From NCBI GenBank assembly GCA_025356925.1, contig JANXQE010000298.1, forward strand, positions 1 through 5,234: 5,234 nucleotides of DNA. The letters are read 5' to 3'. Both the position numbers and the translations under genes were made by a program. The notes beneath the pieces are model-generated. The model saw only the letters and a list, made by a program, of their open reading frames with translations, had not been told where the DNA came from and ran no database searches. How positions within the stretch are numbered: position 1 is the first letter of the stretch; each line of letters opens with the position of its first letter. The stretch comes from Limisphaerales bacterium (lineage in GTDB: Bacteria; Verrucomicrobiota; Verrucomicrobiia; Limisphaerales; UBA8199). This document shows positions 1 through 5,187 of this stretch, piece after piece.

Positions 1-488
1 CGCAGATACCAGTCCTGCATGGAACGCAGCTCCGCCAGATCCCGCTTGGGCGAGGTGATGGAATACATGAACGCCCAACCCACACCGGTGGCGTCGGGCC
101 CGAGGCTGGGGGACGCTCCGGCAGGCAAGCGGCCGCTCAAACCACTCAGATATTCTAGCACGCGCGTGCGCGCCCAATACGGATCGGTGCCGTCTTCAAA
201 AATGATATATACGAACGAATAGCCGTAGAAGGAGTAGCCGCGCACGACTTTCGCCTTGGGCACTGAAAGCATCTTGGTGGTGAGTGGATACGTGACCTGG
301 TCCTGGACGATTTGGGGTGCCTGGCCCGACCACTCGGTATAGACGATGACCTGCACGTCGGACTGGTCAGGGATCGCGTCCAGCGGGATGTTCTTGAGTG
401 CGTAAACGCCACCCAGGACCAGTAAGATCGTCCCCAGCAGGACGATGAATTTGTTCCTGAGTGAAAAATCTATGATGCCTTTGAGCAT
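1..488 (-). CDS. cusA: CusA/CzcA-family heavy-metal RND efflux permease, N-terminal part (runs off window)
   Basis: This is the inner-membrane proton-driven pump of a CusCBA-type complex; the family exports Cu(I)/Ag(I) or divalent cations through the adaptor and outer-membrane channel. Only 162 complete codons of a protein usually a little over 1,000 residues long are present; the gene continues past position 1. The start is the ATG at 488-486, giving the typical N-terminus MLKGIIDFSLRNKFIVLLG. Residues about 14-31 form TM1. They are followed by the conserved DAIPDQSDVQV (37-47), SGQAPQIV (54-61), QVTYPLTTKMLSVP (64-77), FEDGTDPYWAR (97-107), LPAG (121-124) and GPDATGVGW (130-138). From memory these closely match E. 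coli CusA. The transport-methionine and proton-relay regions lie outside the window, so the exact substrate cannot be read. The start follows the preceding stop by 23 bp, and the bases before it (GACTCCCC) contain no Shine-Dalgarno sequence. Identification is very secure; Cu/Ag rather than Zn/Co/Cd specificity is inferred from the resemblance and the partner CusB. Confidence 0.95.
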   Translation of the reverse strand, partial: MLKGIIDFSLRNKFIVLLGTILLVLGGVYALKNIPLDAIPDQSDVQVIVYTEWSGQAPQIVQDQVTYPLTTKMLSVPKAKVVRGYSFYGYSFVYIIFEDGTDPYWARTRVLEYLSGLSGRLPAGASPSLGPDATGVGWAFMYSITSPKRDLAELRSMQDWYL

Positions 489-498
489 GGGGAGTCGT

Positions 499-553
499 TG
501 AGCGTGGAGGGTTAGGAACGTGGAGCGTCCGGAGCGTAGAGCGTGGAGCGCCG
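499..553 (+). repeat. GTGGAGC-type junction repeat, left copy (inverted relative to the other two)
   Basis: Degenerate copies of a roughly 7-base unit run here on the plus strand: TGAGCGTGGAG at 499-509, AACGTGGAGCG at 518-528 and GAGCGTAGAGCGTGGAGCG at 532-550. The block lies at the S23-cusA junction, covers the last codons and stop of the S23 gene, and ends about 10 bases before the cusA start. It is the inverse of the blocks at 1065-1099 and 3091-3123. Bases 531-553 match the reverse complement of 1065-1087 at 21 of 23 positions, and 499-507 match that of 1088-1096 at 9 of 9. Confidence 0.8.
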
Positions 554-1018
554 GGCGTGCATGGCGGATCCATCACGCTTCTCATGCTTTACGCTCGGCG
601 GAGCCTCCACAAGGTATTCCGGCGGCACCTCACGCAACTCACAGCCTGCGCCGCACCACGAACCGGCGTCCGCCGTCATCTTCGTCAATTGACGACAGAT
701 GTGGTGGGAATGGTCGCGCAACGTCGCGTGTTTCTCGGGAGGCAGGTAGCCACAACGCAAGGCAAATTCGAGGTGAACTTCAGCCTCCGCCGCCTCACCA
801 GCGCTGTCGCTCAGTTTGCTGATGAACGCCCCTTCATAGCGCCTTTTCCGCCAGGCTTCGGCGACATGCGTGCAAACTGAGCGCGACGAGCGTCGAATTT
901 GGTCGGTCAGGGAATACTTCTCTTCCGAGGGCCACGACCGGCTCAACTCAAAGATTTCCATCGCCGACTCGAACGCCAGTCTGTACACGCGCAAATCTTT
1001 ATAGTCCGCAACTTTCAT
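512..1018 (-). CDS. Four-helix-bundle protein, 23S rRNA intervening-sequence (S23) family
   Basis: This small, helical protein belongs to the family first found in intervening sequences of 23S rRNA genes (PF05635/TIGR02436); the related Avd protein serves diversity-generating retroelements. Its biochemical role is unknown, and a nucleic-acid-binding role is only a plausible inference. Recognition rests on YKDLRVYRLAFESAMEIFELS (residues 6-26, helix 1), the hallmark TDQIRRSSRSV (38-48), AEAWRKRRYEGAFISKLSD (53-71), AEAEVHLEFALRCGYL (77-92) and a last helix near 95-117. I chose the ATG at 1018 because the family begins with MKVADYKDL-like sequence; a GTG at 1075 in the same frame would start inside the repeat. 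The product is 168 residues, whereas the family is usually about 115-130. The excess is a non-helical tail after W121: a Cys/Pro-containing stretch, then RRSTLYAPDAPRS read from the repeat. It sits between cusB and cusA with no evident link to metal efflux and looks like an insertion. The upstream sequence has no strong Shine-Dalgarno. The family call is firm; function is unknown. Confidence 0.93.
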   Translation of the reverse strand: MKVADYKDLRVYRLAFESAMEIFELSRSWPSEEKYSLTDQIRRSSRSVCTHVAEAWRKRRYEGAFISKLSDSAGEAAEAEVHLEFALRCGYLPPEKHATLRDHSHHICRQLTKMTADAGSWCGAGCELREVPPEYLVEAPPSVKHEKRDGSAMHARRSTLYAPDAPRS

Positions 1019-1064
1019 GGTTGTTTTCTTGTCGTTTAATTGCTTTTCACCTGGGCATATGCCA

Positions 1065-1099
1065 CGACGCTCCACGCTCCACGCTCCCCACGCTCACGG
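1065..1099 (-). repeat. GTGGAGC-type junction repeat, middle copy
   Basis: Read on the minus strand this block is GTGAGCGTGGGGAGC followed by GTGGAGC, GTGGAGC and GTCG. It lies between the cusB end and the S23 start, and the TGA of its first GTGAGC (1096-1094) is the cusB stop codon. It is in the same orientation as the block at 3091-3123 and opposite to that at 499-553, so the S23 gene lies between inverted copies. A transcript of the minus strand can pair 1065-1087 with 531-553 over 23 bp with two G-U wobbles and no mismatch, and 1088-1096 with 499-507 over 9 bp. Confidence 0.8.
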
Positions 1100-3022
1100 C
1101 CCCCCCGCGTGCTGCCGTCGCCAATTGTCCTCCGCGGTTTGGCCGTGGTTTACCTTGGTCGTTTCCACGAGGTCCATAGCGCACTTCGGGCAAACGCCCG
1201 GCGTTTCCGACACGACGTCGGCGTGCTCAGCCATCGGGCAGGTATACAATTTCGCTGGGAACCGCACAGCGACGCCAGTCAGGTTGGCGGCTGCCAGTTT
1301 GGGCCGGACCATCACCGGGATTAGTGTCATGCCGCAGCGCGGGCATTTGCCTGGTTTGTCCTCATGCACGTCGCTGTGCTCGGACATTGGGCAGGTGTAA
1401 TACTCCAATTTCCCGCCCGGCTGAATTTTGGAGAGCATTTCCCGGCCGACCGGCACGAGGGTCATTCCGCACAGGGGGCACTTGCCCGCGTGGTTGTATT
1501 CCAGGGAGACATGCTCGGGCATCGGGCAGATAAATACGATCCGGTCGGTTTCGGCTGCCGGCGGATTCGTCCCGGTGCTGGAGGCGATGAATGGCATAAC
1601 CGAGCCGTCACGCGGAATGGATTGCTCGGTCGCATTTGGCCGCTGCATTTTTTGAATCGCCTCGCGCAACTGGCTTTCGGAATCGAGCATGAACTGGCCG
1701 GAAGTGACCACGCGCTCGCCTTCATTCAGCCCGCTCAGGACCTCATAAAGACTGCCTTCGGCGGCGGGGCCAAGGGTCACGGTCCGAGGGGCAAAGCGTC
1801 CCTCTCCCAGGGCGACGAAGACCGTATTCTTCTCGCCGCTTCGCAGCACAGCCATATCCGGCACCAGGACAGCGGAGGGTGACAATTCCGCGGACATCTC
1901 GACCGTCGCGTACATTCCGGGTTTGAGGAAGTAACCGGGGTTATGGAACTCCATGCGCACGCGCGCGGTGCGCGTCTTTTCGTCCACAGTTGGATAGATG
2001 TAAGTCACCCTGCCGCGGAATTTGGGGTCCGTTTGCGAAGCCAGACTGACGGTTGCTTCCTGGCCAAGCCCGATGAAGGACAGGTCCTGCTCATAGATTT
2101 GCGCCTGAACCCAGACCGTCGCGAGGTCCGCCAATCGGTAAAGTTTCATGCCCGGTTCGACCATCTGGCCCTCAGTCACCAATTTCTCCACCACGATGCC
2201 ATCCCGGGGCGCGTTCATGCGCAGGGTCTTCTTCGGCATCCGGGTCCGTTCAAGCTCGGCGATCTGGTCTTCGGAAATGTCCCAGTAGCGCAACTTGGTC
2301 ATCGCGGCGTTCTTGCGCAGGTCCGCCGCGGCGCCTTCGTTGTTCGTCAGTGAGCTGAGAGTCAACAGGTACTCGGTTTGCGCGAGGTAGAGTTCCGGTG
2401 AGTAAATTTCAAAAAGCGGGTCGCCGCGGTGCATCTGTTTGCCGGTGGAATCCACATAGAGCTTCTCAATCCACCCCCGGAACTTGGTGCTGACTTCGGC
2501 GAGCGCGGTTTCATCAAAATCAATCACCCCCACCGTCCGCACGGCGCGCCGCACCGGGCCGCGCGTAATCACTGCGGTGCGGATGCCCATATTCTGCGTG
2601 GTCACCGGGTCAATCGCGATGGTCAGCGACCCGGAGGCCGCGGCCTCATCTTCATAGACCGGGACCATCTCCATGCCCATTGAATCTTTTCCCGGCGTCT
2701 GCCGTATCTCGCCCGGCGTCATGGTGGATTTGTAATACTTAATCTTCCGCTCACCGGATGGGGGACTTGAGCCGCTGTTTGCGTCTCCGGCTTGCTTACG
2801 AATCGGTGTGAGCCTCATGCCGCAAATCGGGCAGTTGCCCGGCTTGTCCTGAACGACCTGGGGGTGCATGCCGCAGGTGTAGAGCGTTTTGGCCACGTCT
2901 GCGTTGGTCGCAGGGGCCTGGGGTCCTCCGCATCCGGTCAGCCAGAAACCCGCGCCGCCGGTAACCACCAGAGGCAGGGCGAGGAGAACCAACCAAATCG
3001 TCTTTATATTCCTAATTTTCAT
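1094..3022 (-). CDS. cusB: CusB-type RND periplasmic adaptor lipoprotein with five heavy-metal-binding modules
   Basis: This adaptor (membrane fusion protein) links the CusA-type pump to the outer-membrane channel and in this family also binds and delivers the metal. The 642-residue product starts at the ATG at 3022; a longer frame to 3133 would translate the junction repeat. Residues 1-31 form a lipoprotein signal with lipobox LTGC (Cys31), so it should be membrane-anchored in the periplasm. Module 1 (48-74) has YTCGMHP and CPICGM; module 2 (96-123) is the Cys-less form ending DSMGMEMVPVYEDE. The adaptor body follows: barrel-sandwich/hairpin about 165-300 (FRGWIEKLYVDSTGKQMHRG, YSPELYLAQTEYLL), beta-barrel about 301-378, membrane-proximal domain about 383-460. 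Unusually, three more modules form the C-terminus: 497-525 (CPMPEH, CPLCGM), 542-570 (CPMSEH, CPRCGM) and 593-619 (CPMAEH, CPKCAM). E. coli CusB is about 400 residues, and the extra modules explain much of the excess. No clear Shine-Dalgarno precedes the start. Identity is very secure; in vivo metal preference is inferred. Confidence 0.95.
   Translation of the reverse strand: MKIRNIKTIWLVLLALPLVVTGGAGFWLTGCGGPQAPATNADVAKTLYTCGMHPQVVQDKPGNCPICGMRLTPIRKQAGDANSGSSPPSGERKIKYYKSTMTPGEIRQTPGKDSMGMEMVPVYEDEAAASGSLTIAIDPVTTQNMGIRTAVITRGPVRRAVRTVGVIDFDETALAEVSTKFRGWIEKLYVDSTGKQMHRGDPLFEIYSPELYLAQTEYLLTLSSLTNNEGAAADLRKNAAMTKLRYWDISEDQIAELERTRMPKKTLRMNAPRDGIVVEKLVTEGQMVEPGMKLYRLADLATVWVQAQIYEQDLSFIGLGQEATVSLASQTDPKFRGRVTYIYPTVDEKTRTARVRMEFHNPGYFLKPGMYATVEMSAELSPSAVLVPDMAVLRSGEKNTVFVALGEGRFAPRTVTLGPAAEGSLYEVLSGLNEGERVVTSGQFMLDSESQLREAIQKMQRPNATEQSIPRDGSVMPFIASSTGTNPPAAETDRIVFICPMPEHVSLEYNHAGKCPLCGMTLVPVGREMLSKIQPGGKLEYYTCPMSEHSDVHEDKPGKCPRCGMTLIPVMVRPKLAAANLTGVAVRFPAKLYTCPMAEHADVVSETPGVCPKCAMDLVETTKVNHGQTAEDNWRRQHAGGP
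1163..1534 (-). other. Three tandem heavy-metal-binding modules at the CusB C-terminus
   Basis: Residues 497-620 of CusB comprise three consecutive copies of a roughly 27-residue module of the heavy-metal-binding-domain type (PF19335-like), each with a CPMxEH half and a CPxC[GA]M half. The first cysteines are at residues 499, 544 and 595, giving spacings of 45 and 51 residues. Linkers differ in sequence and length, so the copies are not a recent exact duplication. The third copy has CAM in place of CGM. Each copy offers two Cys-containing motifs plus Met and His, consistent with soft-metal binding. Confidence 0.85.
2654..2881 (-). other. Paired N-terminal metal-binding modules of CusB
   Basis: Residues 48-74 carry the classical form (YTCGMHP, then CPICGM). 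Residues 96-123 carry the form typical of CusB adaptors, in which the cysteines are replaced (STMTPG, then KDSMGMEMVPVYEDE). The methionine-rich second module resembles the region where E. coli CusB uses methionines to bind Cu(I)/Ag(I); I infer the same role here without structural proof. Confidence 0.8.
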
Positions 3023-3055
3023 TTTTAAAATTGTGCGTGAGACGGTGTCCGCGCC

Positions 3056-3092
3056 GAGAGTCTCCAATCGTCCTCGGCTCGCTCTGACTCTC
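3056..3092 (-). other. Possible hairpin in the tolC-cusB spacer
   Basis: Two mutually exclusive inverted repeats occur in the 97-bp gap before cusB. GAGAGTC at 3056-3062 pairs with GACTCTC at 3086-3092 (7 bp, 23-base loop), and GCCGAG at 3053-3058 pairs with CTCGGC at 3073-3078 (6 bp, 14-base loop). There is no U-tract, so it does not look like an intrinsic terminator. It may be a transcript-processing or attenuating structure, or simply chance pairing in GC-rich sequence. Confidence 0.3.
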
Positions 3093-3123
3093 TCACGCTC
3101 CACGCTCTCACGTTCCCCCTCAC
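3091..3123 (-). repeat. GTGGAGC-type junction repeat, copy at the tolC-cusB junction
   Basis: On the minus strand this reads GTGAGGGGGAACGTGAGAGC, then GTGGAGC and GTGAGAGAG. It has the same unit and orientation as the block at 1065-1099. The TGA in its first GTGAGG (3122-3120) is the stop codon of the outer-membrane channel gene, just as the middle copy supplies the cusB stop. Confidence 0.65.
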
Positions 3124-4526
3124 ATCCCACCACCCGGTTTATTCGGCCCAGGGGATTTGCCGCCAGGCATCCCCGAAGTCTTTGAAGACATGGAAGCGCT
3201 GCTCGGCGGCATGCCCTGAATGATCAACGACAGCTCGGCCAGGACGATTTCGCGTTGCATGGTCGCTTCCACCTTGTCCAATTTGAACCCAAGCAGGGTT
3301 TGTTCGGCGTCGGTCAGGTTGAAAAAATCGATCTGGCCACCCAGGTAACCCGACCGGGCCACTTCAAGCGACTGGCGAGCTTTCGGCAGGAGTTGATCAT
3401 CCAGGAGCGCCAGATTGCGGGTCGCCTCACGGTAGAGAAACGACCTCTGCGCAAAATCCACCGCCAGAGCAATCTGTTCCCCCGATAATTGTGCCCGAGC
3501 CGAGCGCTGGTTGGCCTGGGCTTCGGCAATTTGTGCCTGGGTTTTATCACGCCAGATGGGCAAGGACACGGAGCCCAGAGGGCGATAAAGAGTGGGGTTC
3601 ATCTTGACGTCGGCCATGAGCCCGAGGGTGAAATCAGGCAAGCGTGACTTTCGGGCAAGGATCATACTGGCTTCCGCCGCGCGCACCTGAGCTTCCAGGG
3701 CTTTGAGGCGCGTATTCTGGGCGAGGGCCGTCTCGAACAACTTATCAGCGGTTAGATCTACCGGGGTGGATTCGAACCGACCGGGGATGGGCGGTGTCGG
3801 ATCCTTGGCTCCCAGGCCCAGCGCGGCTTTGAACTGGGCCAGCAGCGAGCTGCGCGAGTCCTCCAGATTGGCAGTCTCGGCTTTGAGTCGGTCCTGCTCG
3901 ATTTGAGCGCGCAGCACATCTTGCAGCGTGACTTTGCCCACTTCATTTTGCGACCGGGCGAGCTTTTCCAGGTCAGCCAGCAGCCTCAGCGTTTCCAGGT
4001 TAACGCGGAGTTTTTCTTCCAAAAAATAAAGTTGGTAATACGCGCGCTTCACCTCGAAAGCGCCCTCGAGGACGGCGGATTGAAAAACAAAGAATTTGGA
4101 CTGACTTTCTGCCGAGGCGATGTTCGCCCCAACCCGGAGCTTTTCCGGCCAGGGGATGGTTCCCATAAGCCCCGGCATAATCGAAGTGACAATGTTCTGA
4201 ATGTCCATCTGGAAGGTGAACTGCGGGTCGGGAAACGACCGCGCCTGCGTGATGCGCTCGATCGAGGCGGCCCAGTCGTAGTAGGCAGCTTCCACCTGAG
4301 GCTGGTTGAGCATCGCGTAGGTGAGAAAATTGCTAAGGCTGGAACCGGCCGTGAGCGCCGGTAGGACTGGTTTTTCACCCCGAGGCCGATACTGTTCTCC
4401 GACCGCTTGCGCCTGGTGGCGGGCCTCTTTCTCGCCCTTAGTCGGAATGCCCTTGCAACCTGCCAGGGGCAAGCCGATCGCCAGAACTCCGGTCAAACCC
4501 ACGGCGCGAGTCAATTTGAAACTCAT
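3120..4526 (-). CDS. TolC/CusC-family outer-membrane efflux lipoprotein
   Basis: This is the outer-membrane factor of the tripartite efflux system: a trimeric channel spanning the outer membrane and periplasm that docks with the CusB adaptor. Residues 1-24 are a lipoprotein signal ending in LAGC (Cys24), as in CusC-type channels. Two OEP repeats follow at about 65-240 and 260-437. Supporting segments include NQPQVEAAYYDWAASIERI (74-92), FEVKRAYYQLYFLEEKLRVN (157-176), KVTLQDVLRAQIEQDRLKAE (198-217), ASMILARKSRLPDFTLG (286-302) and GGQIDFFNLTDAEQTLL (396-412); the long amphipathic helices fit the family. Three ATG codons are adjacent (4532, 4529, 4526). I chose the last because AGGA then lies five bases upstream and the signal peptide begins MSFKLTR; the others add one or two Met. 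The product is 468 residues, a normal length. The tail after residue 438 is low-complexity and rich in Met, Gly, Ser and Pro. It is first in the operon, 97 bp before cusB, as cusC is in the cus operon. The symbol is left empty because sequence alone assigns only the family. Confidence 0.93.
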   Translation of the reverse strand: MSFKLTRAVGLTGVLAIGLPLAGCKGIPTKGEKEARHQAQAVGEQYRPRGEKPVLPALTAGSSLSNFLTYAMLNQPQVEAAYYDWAASIERITQARSFPDPQFTFQMDIQNIVTSIMPGLMGTIPWPEKLRVGANIASAESQSKFFVFQSAVLEGAFEVKRAYYQLYFLEEKLRVNLETLRLLADLEKLARSQNEVGKVTLQDVLRAQIEQDRLKAETANLEDSRSSLLAQFKAALGLGAKDPTPPIPGRFESTPVDLTADKLFETALAQNTRLKALEAQVRAAEASMILARKSRLPDFTLGLMADVKMNPTLYRPLGSVSLPIWRDKTQAQIAEAQANQRSARAQLSGEQIALAVDFAQRSFLYREATRNLALLDDQLLPKARQSLEVARSGYLGGQIDFFNLTDAEQTLLGFKLDKVEATMQREIVLAELSLIIQGMPPSSASMSSKTSGMPGGKSPGPNKPGGGM

Positions 4527-4540
4527 CATCATCCTATGAC
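4522..4540 (-). promoter_or_regulatory. Start-deciding ribosome-binding region of the outer-membrane channel gene
   Basis: The minus-strand sequence GTCATAGGATGATGATGAGT contains AGGA immediately before three consecutive ATG triplets. Only the third ATG (4526) has a useful five-base gap from AGGA; the first overlaps it. The motif is short, so the choice is moderate. It is the only junction in the operon with anything resembling a Shine-Dalgarno sequence. Confidence 0.5.
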
Positions 4541-4658
4541 TTACGTCGTCCCTGTTAATCCGCCGCACCGTGAGCTTTCTTTATTTGCGATACCCTCGTC
4601 GCCCCTCGGCTTGTGGTTCTGGCGCAGTCCACTCACTTGATGGAAGCTATTTGGTGGT

Positions 4659-4668
4659 TTGTCATTTT
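4659..4668 (-). promoter_or_regulatory. Possible CusR-type half-site
   Basis: The minus strand reads AAAATGACAA, identical to one half of the inverted-repeat box described for E. coli CusR (AAAATGACAA-NN-TTGTCATTTT). The second half is absent: the bases that follow are ACCACCAAATA. The site lies about 130 bp upstream of the first gene and overlaps the proposed -10. Ten matching bases at the expected place are suggestive, but a half-site alone in a distant phylum is weak evidence. Confidence 0.2.
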
Positions 4669-4694
4669 CATATTTGCAAGCTTTCTGTGGGCAA
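4667..4694 (-). promoter_or_regulatory. Weak candidate sigma-70 promoter for the efflux operon
   Basis: On the minus strand TTGCCC (4694-4689) is followed after 16 bases by TATGAA (4672-4667). Each hexamer departs from consensus at two positions (TTGCCC against TTGACA, TATGAA against TATAAT). It is the best pair I could find upstream of the first gene and would leave a leader of roughly 130 bases. No other evidence supports it. Confidence 0.25.
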
Positions 4695-4914
4695 CATCTT
4701 CGCCCTTCACCCCTTACTACGTCGCGAGTGTGCGAACCCCTTGACATTCTTTGACCAACCATCACCGTTTTTTGTCCAACCGAGCGCAAACAGTGGATTC
4801 CGGGTCACGCCTTTCGCCAGCTAACGTCGATGGATCTGAGTTTCCGTCTCTCTTCTAGCGAATGGCGGGCCACCCTTACCCTCGGGGCTCTAACCTCTCC
4901 AATCCAGGTCGCTT

Positions 4915-4935
4915 AAGGCGTTCTTGCGCCGCCTT
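4915..4935. other. Hairpin in the upstream non-coding region
   Basis: AAGGCG at 4915-4920 and CGCCTT at 4930-4935 form a perfect 6-bp stem with a 9-base loop. No T-tract of useful length follows on either strand, so I do not call a terminator. Confidence 0.3.
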
Positions 4936-5168
4936 TGCTGAGCGCTGGAGGGGTAGGGTCCTCGCGACTTGCACGGCCGCTCGCCCAGGCATCGTGCATT
5001 TTGCATCCGCGCCCATCGTCCGCGCAGGTCGAATACTTACCCGGCGGCCATCCTCCTGAGCACCGCCGATGTCACCACTACTGCACGGTCTGAGGCCGGG
5101 AACATCATCCAGGCTGGCGGCGGGCTAGGATTTGTGCAGCGCAAACGCTTTCGCGAAGCGCATGGAGT

Positions 5169-5187
5169 GCGTCCGGCTTGCCGGCGC
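5169..5187. repeat. REP-like palindrome
   Basis: GCG-T-CCGGC-TT-GCCGG-CGC forms an 8-bp stem with one bulged T and a two-base loop. It is framed by GGAGT on the left and TTTCG on the right. A second small palindrome, CGCTT-TCGCG-AAGCG, lies just upstream (5146-5160). GGAGTGCG...CGCTTTCG-framed palindromes look like the dispersed extragenic palindromes I recall from Verrucomicrobiota genomes, but dispersal cannot be shown from a single copy. Confidence 0.5.

Noticed and set aside
1019..1075. GTG start at 1075 for the S23 protein
   Set aside because: The added residues come from the repeat arm and do not resemble the family, which begins at MKVADYKDL-like sequence.
499..1099. Insertion sequence or CRISPR interpretation of the flanking repeats
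   Set aside because: The gene between the repeats is a four-helix-bundle protein with no transposase motifs, no clear target duplication is visible, and the repeat units abut each other without spacers, which excludes a CRISPR array.
1943..2353. Plus-strand open frame antisense to cusB, and similar long frames opposite cusB and the channel gene
   Set aside because: They lie wholly opposite well-identified genes, have no recognisable motifs, and are expected shadows in GC-rich coding DNA.
3023..3133. N-terminal extension of cusB by 37 residues in the open frame
   Set aside because: It would translate the junction repeat (Glu/Arg/Ser-rich) in front of a clear lipoprotein signal and overlap the preceding gene; the ATG at 3022 gives a signal peptide with a well-placed lipobox.
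4527..4568. Longer start of the outer-membrane channel gene at 4568
   Set aside because: It would put 14 mostly charged residues (RRINRDDVSHR) ahead of the signal peptide; AGGA spacing favours the ATG at 4526.
4741..4746. Perfect TTGACA -35 hexamer on the plus strand
   Set aside because: No acceptable -10 lies 16-18 bases downstream (ACCGTT at the 17-base position), and no plus-strand gene follows.
4570..4824. Plus-strand 84-residue open frame upstream of the operon
   Set aside because: No motif, signal or ribosome-binding site was recognised, and the composition resembles translated non-coding sequence; a minus-strand frame of similar length overlaps it with no better support.
4862..5059. 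Plus-strand 65-residue open frame
   Set aside because: Arg/Ala/Pro-rich with no family resemblance, crosses the 4915-4935 hairpin, and has no supporting start signal.
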